A DNA stretch of 64,000 nucleotides from Bacillota bacterium (GTDB lineage Bacteria > Bacillota > Clostridia > Christensenellales > Aristaeellaceae). Below the pieces are notes generated by a model that was not told the DNA's origin, ran no database searches, and saw only the letters and a list, made by a program, of their open reading frames with translations. The position numbers were made by a program, and so were the translations under genes. Every line of letters begins with the position of its first letter. Positions within the stretch are counted from its first letter, which is position 1. Below, in pieces: positions 43,957 to 52,510 of the stretch. Location of the stretch: the NCBI GenBank assembly GCA_023416585.1, contig JAEZHM010000105.1:8144-72143 (forward strand). The letters are read 5' to 3'.

Positions 43957-44808
43957 TCAAAGTATGGTCAAAAGCAATTCCCTTAACACCTTCAGCGCTG
44001 TCGCCGTAGACGTTCCGCTGGGGTCATATGGCGGAGAAAGCTCATTGATATCGCAAGCGACCACATTCGCACCCTTCAGGCTCAAAATGGCGCCAAGCAG
44101 CTCCATGAACGTTACGCCGCCGGCCTCCGGCGTGCCGGTGCCGGGGAATAAGGATGGGTCCAGCACATCCAGGTCGATGGTCACATACAGCGGTTTGTCT
44201 TTTAGCTTTTCCACAGTTTCATGAAAACCTAGCAGATCAAACTTGCGCATGGCCACATGGCCCTGTGCCGCCCACTGAAATTCCGGCCTGTCGCCGGAGC
44301 GGATGCCGAACTGGAAAATGTGCCCGTCGCCCAGTATGTCCCAGCAGCGCCGCATGACCGTGGCATGGGAAAGGTTTTCGCCCAGGTATTCGTCCCGTAA
44401 ATCCGTATGTGCGTCAAAATGCAGGATGTTAAGATCCGGGTACTTTTTTGCAGCGGCCCGTACAGCGCCCAGCGTAACCAGGTGCTCGCCCCCCAGCATG
44501 ACAGGGATCTTGTTATCCTGGAGGATTATGGCCGCTTTTTCCTCGATCTTTTGAAGCACGGCCTGCACGTTGCCAAAGGGCAGCTCGATGTCTCCCCCGT
44601 CGAACACACGGCAGTCCGCAATATCCCTGTCCTGGTAGGGGCTGTAGGTTTCCAGCCCGTAGCTTTCCGCCCGCATCACGCGGCTGGCAAACCTGGTGCC
44701 GGGCCTGTAGGATGTGGTGCCGTCAAAGGGCGCGCCGAAGATCACGGCTTTTGCTTCCTCATAGCCGCTGTCGCAGCCCAAGAAGGTGGATATGTTCTCA
44801 GTCCACAT
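43957..44808 (-). CDS. speB: Agmatinase
   Basis: A 283-residue manganese ureohydrolase converting agmatine to putrescine and urea. Metal ligands are visible in GGEHLVTLG, HFDAHTDLRDEY and TIDLDVLDPS. ATG at 44808 has GGAGG nine bases upstream and overlaps the speE end by 11 bases. Together with the arginine decarboxylase it supplies the putrescine used by both spermidine routes in the locus. Confidence 0.94.
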   Translation of the reverse strand: MWTENISTFLGCDSGYEEAKAVIFGAPFDGTTSYRPGTRFASRVMRAESYGLETYSPYQDRDIADCRVFDGGDIELPFGNVQAVLQKIEEKAAIILQDNKIPVMLGGEHLVTLGAVRAAAKKYPDLNILHFDAHTDLRDEYLGENLSHATVMRRCWDILGDGHIFQFGIRSGDRPEFQWAAQGHVAMRKFDLLGFHETVEKLKDKPLYVTIDLDVLDPSLFPGTGTPEAGGVTFMELLGAILSLKGANVVACDINELSPPYDPSGTSTATALKVLRELLLTIL

Positions 44809-45658
44809 GCTCCACATCCTCCAGCAGCCTTTGCACATAGGTGGGCAGCGCAAACGAGCCGCGATGCAGGTTGGTGTTGTAATAGCGCGTATCGATCTCC
44901 AGCTTCTTCCAATCCTTGGCGCCCAGATCCCGCACGGGGTGATACTCCTTGGAGGCGAACCCAAACAGCCAGTACCCGGAAGGATAGCTGGGGATGTGCG
45001 CCTGGTATACACGGCTGATGGGGAAAGATTCGGTAATGCGCTTATGGGCCCGCTGCATGGCCAGCGCGTCGGCATCGTAGAAGGGGCTTTCGTGCTGGTT
45101 GACCATGATGCCGTCAGCCTTCAGCGCTTTGTAACAGTTGCCGTAAAACTCCCTGGTGAAAAGGCCTTCCCCCGGCCCGAAGGGGTCGGTGGAATCCACC
45201 ACGATCAGGTCATACTCGTTTTCCCGGCTTCTAACAAACTTCAAGCCATCCTGGAAAAACAGACGCACCCTTTTATCATCAAAGCCGCAGGCGGTAAAGG
45301 GCATGTATTCTTTGCACACCTTGACCACCATTTCGTCGATCTCCACCAGGTCGATGTTTTTGATGGATTCGTACCTTGTCAGTTCCCGCAATACCCCTCC
45401 GTCGCCGGCGCCGATGACCAGCACGTTTTCCACGTTGGGGTGCACCGCCATGGGCACGTGCGTTATCATCTCATGGTAAATGAACTCATCCTTTTCGGTG
45501 AGCATCATGTACCCGTCCAGCGTCAGAAACCGCCCGAACTCCTGCGATTCAAACACATCGATGCGCTGGAACGCGCTTTGCCCGCTGTACAACTGCTTAT
45601 CCACCTGTATGGAAAGCTTCACCTGGGGCGTATGCTTTTCGGAAAACCAGAATTCCAT
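44798..45658 (-). CDS. speE: Spermidine synthase (aminopropyltransferase)
   Basis: A 286-residue methyltransferase-fold enzyme that moves the aminopropyl group from decarboxylated AdoMet to putrescine. VIGAGDGGVLRELTRY binds the cofactor and VDSTDPFGPGEGLF the amine. The N-terminal MEFWFSEKHTP beta-barrel start is canonical, which sets the start at 45658 with GGAGG nine bases before. A related acceptor such as agmatine or spermidine cannot be excluded. Confidence 0.94.
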   Translation of the reverse strand: MEFWFSEKHTPQVKLSIQVDKQLYSGQSAFQRIDVFESQEFGRFLTLDGYMMLTEKDEFIYHEMITHVPMAVHPNVENVLVIGAGDGGVLRELTRYESIKNIDLVEIDEMVVKVCKEYMPFTACGFDDKRVRLFFQDGLKFVRSRENEYDLIVVDSTDPFGPGEGLFTREFYGNCYKALKADGIMVNQHESPFYDADALAMQRAHKRITESFPISRVYQAHIPSYPSGYWLFGFASKEYHPVRDLGAKDWKKLEIDTRYYNTNLHRGSFALPTYVQRLLEDVEHVD

Positions 45659-45899
45659 TTTATCAGCCCTCCTTCCAGGGGCTTTGCCCCTGGATCCCCA
45701 CCAAAGGGAACTCCTTCCGTCACGGCTTCGCCGTGCCACCGATGGGCTCTATCTTCGCGGTACTGCGCTACCGCTTGTACCGCTCGTTTCGCCCATTTCC
45801 TCCACTCCGCCTATATCCGCCACAGGCGTAAGCGGAGTTCCGGAACCTCCCTCAAAGGCTTTATCCCTATGGAATCTTATTTTAGGGTAAATGTAATTC
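45659..45899. other. Degenerate repeat-like spacer upstream of speE
   Basis: Contains short mirrored pieces (GGGGCTTTGCCCCTGGATCC, ACGGCTTCGCCGT, CTCCGCC...GGCGTAAGCGGAG) and no gene. It belongs to the same class of fast-evolving intergenic repeats as 8470-8870. With the next repeat it separates speE from speA by 400 bases. Confidence 0.55.
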
Positions 45900-46018
45900 C
45901 CTTTTACCTCCTTCCGCCGCCTGCGGGCGGCACCTCCCTCCAAGAGGGAGGCTTAGGGAGAGGCTCCCTCTTGGAGGGGGCTGCCGACGAAGGAGGCTGG
46001 GGGAGGTCTTAAGCATCA
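45900..46018. repeat. Inverted repeat copy flanking polyamine genes (right)
   Basis: Mirror copy of 41124-41235: CCGCCTGCGGGCGGCACC, CCTCCCTCCAAGAGGGAGGC and ending GGGGGAGGTCTTAAGCATCA. The two copies point towards each other around nspC, the dehydrogenase, speB and speE. Confidence 0.85.
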
Positions 46019-46058
46019 GATGTAATGCACCATTTTCAGGATAGTTAGATCCCTTTAC

Positions 46059-47504
46059 CTATATCACCAGTATTTGTTCCACTTCCGGGTCCTGCGTGCC
46101 GGTTAAGAAACATCCTTTTTCCCTGGCATAATTGATATACCCGATAATTTCCTTGGTAATCCGCTCGCCGGGCGCCACGATGGGGATCCCCGGGGGATAG
46201 CTCATCACATACTCCGCTGCGATGCGGTCGGCGCTTTGCTTAAGCGGCAGCATGGTTTTGTCTGCGTAGAAAGCCTCTTGGGGCGTCAATACCACCTGAG
46301 GGGTGATGTACTCATGGTCCATCAGGCCGCTGCGGTCCTTTTTGTAGCGTCTGCGGATCTCCGCCAGCGCGCCCACCAGCCGCTCGATATCCTGGAACCT
46401 GTCGCCCACCGACAAATACGCTAGTATGTTTCCGATGTCACCAAACTCCAGCATGATATCGTATTCGTCCCGGAGAAGGTCGGATACTTCAATGCCGGCC
46501 AGCCCCACATCCAGTGTATTCACCGCCAGCTTCGTTTCATCAAAATCATATATGCTGTCGCCATTGATCAGTTCCCGGCCATAGGCATAATAATCGCCGA
46601 TGCGATTCACCTCGTCCCTGGCATATCGGGCCATCTCCGTAACCTTTCGGAATATCTCCACACCGTTTAGCGCCAGCCTCTTTCTTGATATATCCAGGCT
46701 GGACATGAGAAGATACGATCCGCTGGTGGTCTGGCTCAGGTTGATGATCTGCCGCACATGATTGGGGTTCATTTGCGGCCCGCACAACAGGAAGGAGCTT
46801 TGGGTAAGCGATCCGCCGGACTTGTGCATGCTCACCGCCGCCATGTCCGCCCCGGCGTGCATGGCGGCAATGGGCATGTCCTCCCCAAAGTAAAAAAGCG
46901 TGCCGTGGGCTTCGTCCGCCAGCACCTTCATACCGGCCTCGTGAGCCACGCGCACAATCTCAGGCAGGTTGGAGCAGATGCCATAATAGGTGGGGTTATT
47001 CACCACCACGGCTTTGGCATCGGGATTTTCGCGGATGGCCCGCTTCACGTCCTCTACAGACATGCCCAGCGCAATGCCCAGCCTTTTATTCACCTGGGGG
47101 CTCACATACACCGGCACGGCGCCGGCCAGCACCATGGAATTGATCATACTGCGGTGCACGTTCCTGGGCAAGATCAGCTTTTCCCCCTGCCGAACGTTAG
47201 ACAGGATCATAGCCTGCACGGCGGAAGTGGTGCCGCTGACCATGAAAAAAGCGGCGGAGGCATGAAATGCCTGAGCCGCCAATTCCTCCGCCTCGCGGAT
47301 GACGGAAACGGGGTGCACCAGGCTGTCCACCGGCTTCATGGAGTTCACGTCCATGGAGACACACTTTTCCCCCAGCAGCGCTACAAGCTCGGGATTTCCC
47401 TTGCCGCGCTTGTGGCCGGGTACGTCAAAAGGGACAATCCGGTTTTTTTGAATATACTGCAGTGCCTCCACGATAGGCACCCGGTTCTGATCCAATTTGG
47501 CCAT
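46059..47504 (-). CDS. speA: Arginine decarboxylase (Orn/Lys/Arg decarboxylase family)
   Basis: A 481-residue PLP fold I decarboxylase of the short Bacillus SpeA type. The PLP lysine is in SMHKSGGS (K228), the aspartate pair in VLADEAHGT. The C-terminal Orn/Lys/Arg domain has YPPGIPIVAPGE. Presence of agmatinase next door indicates arginine as substrate (agmatine product) rather than lysine. Four bases separate it from the speD stop. Confidence 0.92.
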   Translation of the reverse strand: MAKLDQNRVPIVEALQYIQKNRIVPFDVPGHKRGKGNPELVALLGEKCVSMDVNSMKPVDSLVHPVSVIREAEELAAQAFHASAAFFMVSGTTSAVQAMILSNVRQGEKLILPRNVHRSMINSMVLAGAVPVYVSPQVNKRLGIALGMSVEDVKRAIRENPDAKAVVVNNPTYYGICSNLPEIVRVAHEAGMKVLADEAHGTLFYFGEDMPIAAMHAGADMAAVSMHKSGGSLTQSSFLLCGPQMNPNHVRQIINLSQTTSGSYLLMSSLDISRKRLALNGVEIFRKVTEMARYARDEVNRIGDYYAYGRELINGDSIYDFDETKLAVNTLDVGLAGIEVSDLLRDEYDIMLEFGDIGNILAYLSVGDRFQDIERLVGALAEIRRRYKKDRSGLMDHEYITPQVVLTPQEAFYADKTMLPLKQSADRIAAEYVMSYPPGIPIVAPGERITKEIIGYINYAREKGCFLTGTQDPEVEQILVI

Positions 47505-47507
47505 GCG

Positions 47508-48287
47508 TCAGCCTCCCCTGCGGTATACGTTGGAGCCTGAGAATACCTCAATCATTTCCTTGCGCAGGTTGGTGGTGATCTCCAGCCTTAGCATGGGCGG
47601 CAGCTCGTAGATGTCGGTGTTGAACAGGTAGTGCTGCAGGTCGACTTCCTTCACCATCATTTTGGTGTGGAACAGATTCGCCTGGTACACGTTCACATCG
47701 ATGGCATCATAGTGCTCCAGCGTTTTTTTGTCGATATAGTCCTGTATAGATGTGATGTCATGATCAATGAAAATTTTCTTGCCGGAAAGGTCCCTGGTGA
47801 ACCCCCGCACCCGGTAATCCATGGTGATGATGTCGGAATCAAAACTGCCAATCAAATAATCCAGCGTGGACAGCGGCGTGATCTCCCCGCAGGTAGCTAC
47901 ATCAATATCTACCCTGAAGGTGGCAATAGCCGTTTCGGGGTGGAACTCTGGATACGTGTGCACCGTCACATGGCTTTTGTCAAGATGCGCCACCACCGTG
48001 TCCGACTCCATGCGGGAAAGCATTGATTCTTCGGCTATGAGGAAGGTGACGCTGGACCCCTGTGGCTCGTAATCCTGGGTGGAAATGCTAAGCACATGGG
48101 CGCCGATCATTTCGGTCAGCTTGCTAAGGATCTCGGTAAGCCGCTCGGAATTGTACTGCTCGTTGATATAGGCGATATAGTCCCGCTGCTCCCTGGGCGT
48201 TTTGGCGTAGCACACATCATAAATATTGAAGCTTAGCGCCTTGGTCAGGTTGTTGAACCCGTACAGCTTCATCTTATCCTGGCTCAT
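47508..48287 (-). CDS. speD: S-adenosylmethionine decarboxylase proenzyme (E. coli type)
   Basis: A 259-residue pyruvoyl enzyme. Self-cleavage between K104 and S105 in HLDKSHVTVHTYPE produces the pyruvoyl group. The length and motif place it in the long bacterial class rather than the 130-residue Bacillus class. ATG at 48287 has GGAGG eight bases upstream; a GTG three codons earlier abuts that site and is rejected. First gene of the polyamine operon. Confidence 0.93.
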   Translation of the reverse strand: MSQDKMKLYGFNNLTKALSFNIYDVCYAKTPREQRDYIAYINEQYNSERLTEILSKLTEMIGAHVLSISTQDYEPQGSSVTFLIAEESMLSRMESDTVVAHLDKSHVTVHTYPEFHPETAIATFRVDIDVATCGEITPLSTLDYLIGSFDSDIITMDYRVRGFTRDLSGKKIFIDHDITSIQDYIDKKTLEHYDAIDVNVYQANLFHTKMMVKEVDLQHYLFNTDIYELPPMLRLEITTNLRKEMIEVFSGSNVYRRGG

Positions 48288-48977
48288 GGCGTCCACCTCC
48301 TTTCGATTCTTTTAGATAAATAAAAACACACGGGAACACCGGTGCTTTCTGCAGCGGATTCTCGTGCGTCATACGCAAACTGTAGGCTTTTGGGCGCTAT
48401 TCGCCCATATCATAACGTACAGCATACTCAGAGTCTATATAGCCTTACACTTTTAATACTCTTATTGACTATTCACAAGTGGTTATGCCGCAGGGCATAT
48501 TGGTTATAAAGGAACCAACTTATAAATTGAGCTTACGCCGTTTTTTTCAAACGGTTCCACTCCATCAATAAGGAAACAAAAATTGCCAATCGGCTTAAGA
48601 CCCGGCTGTCCGTATGGCCTATTCACCCCGGGGGTAGATCGTTGGGGCGGTCTTTTTGATTCAGGCCATTTGCATGGACCGCATAACCTGAAACGAAATA
48701 TAAAATACCATGATAATATGCAAATGTCAATGGAAAAATTCGCAGATTTACACCCTGTTTCTTCTACCGGGAAACGTCCCTTTTAAGGCCTTACACGGCA
48801 TTGAAAACGGTCCGGCACCAAAGCCCCGCCAACCCTGAAAAAACCTGCGATCCGCCTTTCGAAATAGTTATATTTAATAATCATGCCCACATCTGCGAAG
48901 GAATTTGTCCATACCGCGTCGAACGGCTGGAATATACTTTCTCCATTCACTTACAAAATGATGATGGGTTGGTGAGT
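48288..48977. other. Gene-free region between speD and the pirin gene
   Basis: No convincing gene in 690 bases. It holds the speD promoter (48409-48437), a leader with a hairpin followed by GTTTTTATTT about 20 bases before the speD ribosome site, a small GGGCG/CGCCC dyad (48392-48406), and on the plus strand a structure closed by AAGACC (48597-48602) and GGTCTT (48649-48654) with a following T run that looks like a terminator or the end of a small RNA. Confidence 0.5.
48409..48437 (-). promoter_or_regulatory. Promoter of the polyamine operon
   Basis: Minus strand TAGACT (48432-48437), 17 bases, TATGAT (48409-48414). It gives a leader of about 115 bases before speD. Confidence 0.55.
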
Positions 48978-49808
48978 ATGATGAAAAGAAAAATCGCAAA
49001 GCTCAAGCGTGGGCTGCCCGCGATGGATGGGGCAGGCGTCCGGCTGGTGCGGGTGCTGGGCTATAACGACGTGTACGACTTTGATCCCTTTTTGATGCTT
49101 GATTCCTTCGACTCCTCAAACCCTGACGACTATACCAAGGGCTTCCCCATGCATCCCCACAGGGGCATTGAAACCATCACCTACCTGATCCATGGCAAAA
49201 TTGAGCACCAGGACAGCCTGGGCAATAAAGGCGTCATCCTCTCCGGCCAAAGCCAGTGGATGACGGCTGGCCGGGGCATATTGCACCAGGAGATGCCCAA
49301 GGCCTCCCAGCGGATGCTGGGCTTTCAATTGTGGCTGAACCTGCCCAAAGCCGAAAAGATGGACCCGCCAGCCTATTTTGAAATCACGGAAGAAATGATG
49401 CCCGCCGTTCAAAGGGAAGGTGCCCTGGTAAGGGTGATTTCCGGCAGCTACGGCAGCGCTGTTGGCTCCAAGCCCCGGCATATTCAGGCCACGCTGCTGG
49501 ACGTAAGCCTCGATGCCGGAAGCACCTTCACCCTCCAAACAAAGCCGGAGGAGACGGCGTTTGCTTTTGTGATCTTGGGAAGCTTAGTGATTGAGGACCA
49601 GCCCATACAGGAAAAGACCGCCGTACTGTTTGGGGATGGGGACATTGTAGAAGTCTCTGCCCCGAAGGATGAAGATGCCCGGATCATCCTTTTCTCTGGC
49701 AAGCCTATAAAGGAGCCCATCGCCTGGGGCGGGCCGATTGTGATGAACACGGAAGAGGAATTGGACCTTGCGTTCCGGCAATTGCGGGAAGGGACTTTTA
49801 TTTCGTAA
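48978..49808 (+). CDS. Pirin-family protein
   Basis: A 276-residue bicupin. The N-terminal cupin has the iron-binding histidines in PMHPHRGIETITYLIHGKIEH and the glutamate in GILHQEMP. Pirins are iron-binding proteins with quercetinase or redox-regulatory roles. I choose the ATG at 48978 (MMKRKIAKL) because the family begins there; the longer frame upstream has no ribosome site and non-family sequence. The 3' end overlaps the convergent amidase gene by 11 bases. Confidence 0.88.
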   Translation: MMKRKIAKLKRGLPAMDGAGVRLVRVLGYNDVYDFDPFLMLDSFDSSNPDDYTKGFPMHPHRGIETITYLIHGKIEHQDSLGNKGVILSGQSQWMTAGRGILHQEMPKASQRMLGFQLWLNLPKAEKMDPPAYFEITEEMMPAVQREGALVRVISGSYGSAVGSKPRHIQATLLDVSLDAGSTFTLQTKPEETAFAFVILGSLVIEDQPIQEKTAVLFGDGDIVEVSAPKDEDARIILFSGKPIKEPIAWGGPIVMNTEEELDLAFRQLREGTFIS

Positions 49809-51153
49809 AAAACGTTTGTACCATGCGCAGCAGCTCAAGATCGCGGTATACGCCGCACACCACCTGCACACCTACGGGAAGGCCCTCCCCCGTCACCCCC
49901 GCCGGCACGGCCATCACCGGGTCTGCCGTAAAAAAAGGCGTTGTATAGCCCAGGTTCGCCGCGGCATACAGCGCCTTTTGCCCGTCTACGGGAAAATCAC
50001 CATAGAAGGGCTGCCCATTGACCACCCTTATGGGCTTTGTGTGGGGAAAAGCCGGGGTTGCCGTGACGGGCACCACCAGGCAATCAAACCTGTTCATCAA
50101 GCGCCTCATGGCCCGCTTGCATTCCTCCCGGCCATCTTCCGCCGTAAGGTATGACCTGAGCCTGCGGTCCATCAGCCTATTGCCCATAAGATGCCGGGCG
50201 GCAAAGCAAACTCCGGCGGGCATCATGGCCGCAATGGCACCATATAAAAGCCTGATAAAGCTTTCCCTCGCCAGTTCAAAAGGATAGTCTTCCTTTGAAA
50301 GCTCATACAGGTCGTTGCCTGCGCCGGCCTTTTCAAGGAACGCCGCAAGGCAGGCCTTGCTGTCCCTGGAAAGGGGCAGGCCGCCGCAATCCAAAGACCA
50401 GACGATTTTAAGCCGCTTAACCGGGTCTTTCTTCACGGCAGGAAAGCCTTCCTCCGCCAGTACAGAAAATATCATCTCAACCGCTTCAGGCGTTTTAGCC
50501 TGCAGCCCCAATCGAAGCATCTGGGAAAGCGCGCCACCCGACGGCCTGCCGCCCGCAAACCCGTCCAGCATGATGGCGCCCCCGGTAGGCACAAACCCAT
50601 AAATACCGCAAAAATGGGCGGGGATACGAATGGAACCCATCAGGTCATTGCCAAGGTCTGCATCGCTGATGCCAAGCGTCACCGCGCAGGCTCCTCCGCC
50701 GCTGCTGCCGCCGCAGGTCCTGTCCGGAAACATGGGGTGATTGGTGCGGCCATAGACCGGATTGTCTGTTTGGGCATCCATGGCGCCGGGCGGCATATTG
50801 GTTTTGCCAAGAATGAGCGCATCCTCTGCCCTGAGCCTTGCTACCGCGCTGCAATCCTTTGCCGCCAGGTTGTTCTTCCATTTCAAAAAGCCGGCTGTGG
50901 TATGCATACCCTTAACATCTAGGTTATCCTTGACGGTGATCACGGTTCCCGCCAGCCGTCCGGCCTTTCCTGCCGTGACCCTCGCGTCAATTTCCCTGGC
51001 CTTTGCAAGCAATTGATCAGGATAGAATTCCACCACAGCATTTACAGCCGGGTTCTCCCTTTGGAGAATTGCCAGCCTTTCCCCGGCAATATCCTCCACT
51101 GTCTTCTCCCCGCGCAAAACAGCCTGCCTGTTTTCAAGCATCCCAGGACACAT
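49798..51153 (-). CDS. Amidase (amidase signature family)
   Basis: About 451 residues. The Ser-Ser-Lys machinery is visible: VKDNLDVKGM (lysine near 75), CGGSSGGGACAV (serine near 150) and the signature tail GNDLMGSIRIPA. Family members hydrolyse amides, including carbamoyl and nitrile-derived compounds, or act as GatA. Without gatB/gatC neighbours it is not GatA. GGAGGG lies seven bases before the chosen ATG at 51153. It converges on pirin with overlapping 3' ends. Confidence 0.88.
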   Translation of the reverse strand: MCPGMLENRQAVLRGEKTVEDIAGERLAILQRENPAVNAVVEFYPDQLLAKAREIDARVTAGKAGRLAGTVITVKDNLDVKGMHTTAGFLKWKNNLAAKDCSAVARLRAEDALILGKTNMPPGAMDAQTDNPVYGRTNHPMFPDRTCGGSSGGGACAVTLGISDADLGNDLMGSIRIPAHFCGIYGFVPTGGAIMLDGFAGGRPSGGALSQMLRLGLQAKTPEAVEMIFSVLAEEGFPAVKKDPVKRLKIVWSLDCGGLPLSRDSKACLAAFLEKAGAGNDLYELSKEDYPFELARESFIRLLYGAIAAMMPAGVCFAARHLMGNRLMDRRLRSYLTAEDGREECKRAMRRLMNRFDCLVVPVTATPAFPHTKPIRVVNGQPFYGDFPVDGQKALYAAANLGYTTPFFTADPVMAVPAGVTGEGLPVGVQVVCGVYRDLELLRMVQTFFTK

Positions 51154-51220
51154 GCGCATCCCTCCTTTTAATGGAAGGATACGAAAGTATCCGAAAAAAA
51201 GCTTTTCATTTCTTGCTATC

Positions 51221-52108
51221 TTACCGCTTCACAGGAACGCAGAAGGTGATTTCAATCTCCCCACCCACCTGGCGGTAGCATTCCACAAAGGGGCGGCTGT
51301 CCGGATACAGCGCGTCCAAGGGCATGCGGTACCCGTACAGATAATCATTAAGGAGGAAAAAAGCCTTGGGAAAATCCGGCCTGCTTCGCTTCATGGTAAA
51401 GCAAACATATTGCCCGCCGGTAGGAAAGATGCGGACCGCAATCTCCCCCTCGGGCTTTACATCCTTCCCCACCGCAGCGCAGGCAAAATATCGGCATCTC
51501 TCAAAGGGCGCTACCTCCGGGGTATCCAGCGTCATGCCCATGAGGACAAGACCTGGTCCCGCAAGGTTTTGCTTTGCAAGCCAGCCAAACAGCCTTTGAA
51601 AGGCCGCCAGGATGGGGGCGCTTTCAAACTCCTGGGATAGGCCCTTAATGGCGATTCCCGCCACATTCAAATCCTCAAACGTCTGCGTGAAAAACAAGGC
51701 GTCCAATGAAGGATCGGGCTGGTAGGAACGGAACCTGCCCGCTTCCAAATCCAGCGGCCTTTTCCGCTCCTTGTTCCTGCGGTATTCGGAAGGGGAGCAG
51801 CCCATGGATTTCATGTAGCTGCGCACAAAGCTGGAAGAGGAGGCAAAGCCGCAGTTAAGGGCAATGCTGGTGATAGAGCAGCGGTCATACATCAGCCGCC
51901 CGGCGGCCGCCATAATCCTGCGCTCCAGAACATATTCATGGAGCGTTTGTCCTGCCATGGCATGGAACAAGCGGTGGAAATGATACTCCGAATAGCCGGA
52001 AATGGCGGATAGCGCCGCAAGGCTCAAATCCTCCGCCAGATGCCCGTCTATGTATGCATAAACCTTATTCAGGCCGGAATACCAGCCTGCCGCGGCTCCA
52101 GTTTCCAC
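51221..52108 (-). CDS. AraC-type regulator with GyrI-like effector domain
   Basis: A 295-residue protein with N-terminal double HTH (residues 10-110; SLAALSAISGYSEYHFHRLFH and ITSIALNCGFASSSSFVRSY) and a C-terminal GyrI-like/SOUL-type small-molecule-binding domain (residues about 125-295). This is the Rob/TipA-like layout linked with multidrug sensing. A GTG start at 52108 has GGAG eight bases upstream. The neighbouring amidase could be a target. Confidence 0.85.
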   Translation of the reverse strand: METGAAAGWYSGLNKVYAYIDGHLAEDLSLAALSAISGYSEYHFHRLFHAMAGQTLHEYVLERRIMAAAGRLMYDRCSITSIALNCGFASSSSFVRSYMKSMGCSPSEYRRNKERKRPLDLEAGRFRSYQPDPSLDALFFTQTFEDLNVAGIAIKGLSQEFESAPILAAFQRLFGWLAKQNLAGPGLVLMGMTLDTPEVAPFERCRYFACAAVGKDVKPEGEIAVRIFPTGGQYVCFTMKRSRPDFPKAFFLLNDYLYGYRMPLDALYPDSRPFVECYRQVGGEIEITFCVPVKR

Positions 52109-52150
52109 GCCATACTCTCCTTCAAGTGCATATTGTAAGTACCGGACCTT

Positions 52151-52510
52151 CCAATGTACACCCGAAGGTCCAGGGCTCCGAAGCCGAACGCCGCCTGTGG
52201 CGGATGAAGTGAGGCGGAGGAGGCTGGCGAAACAAGCAATGCGAACAGCAGTGAGCAGTGCGACGATTGAGCCAGATGGGTAGGAAAGCCCTGGTCGTAC
52301 CCGCAGGCACGAATCCCTCTTACATCAATGTGCATCCGAAGGTCCAGGGCTCCGAAGCCGAACGCCGCCTGTGGCGGATGAAGTGAGGCGGAGGAGGCTG
52401 GCGAAACAAGCAATGCGAACGGCAGTGAGCAGTGCGACGATTGAGCCAGATGGGTAGGAAAGCCCTGGTCGTGCCCGCTGGCACGAATCCCTCTTGCATC
52501 AATGTGCATC
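52151..52510. repeat. Two tandem copies of a 174-bp intergenic repeat
   Basis: Unit 1 (52151-52324) and unit 2 (52325-52498) are nearly identical, differing at a handful of bases, and the first bases of a third follow. The unit contains GCCGCCTGTGGCGG and ends in CATCAATGTGCAT. A diverged relative is within 8527-8730, and the CGATTGAGCCAGATGG piece recurs near 63880. Open frames across it are repeats, not genes. Confidence 0.88.

Noticed and set aside
48583..48786. Possible 67-codon plus-strand gene upstream of pirin
   Set aside because: No ribosome site, and it overlaps a hairpin with a T run that looks like a terminator.
48801..48977. N-terminal extension of the pirin gene
   Set aside because: In frame, but without a ribosome site and unlike pirin; the family starts at the ATG at 48978.
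52151..52510. Tandem repeats considered as CRISPR
   Set aside because: Units are 174 bp, contiguous and without unique spacers; no cas genes nearby.
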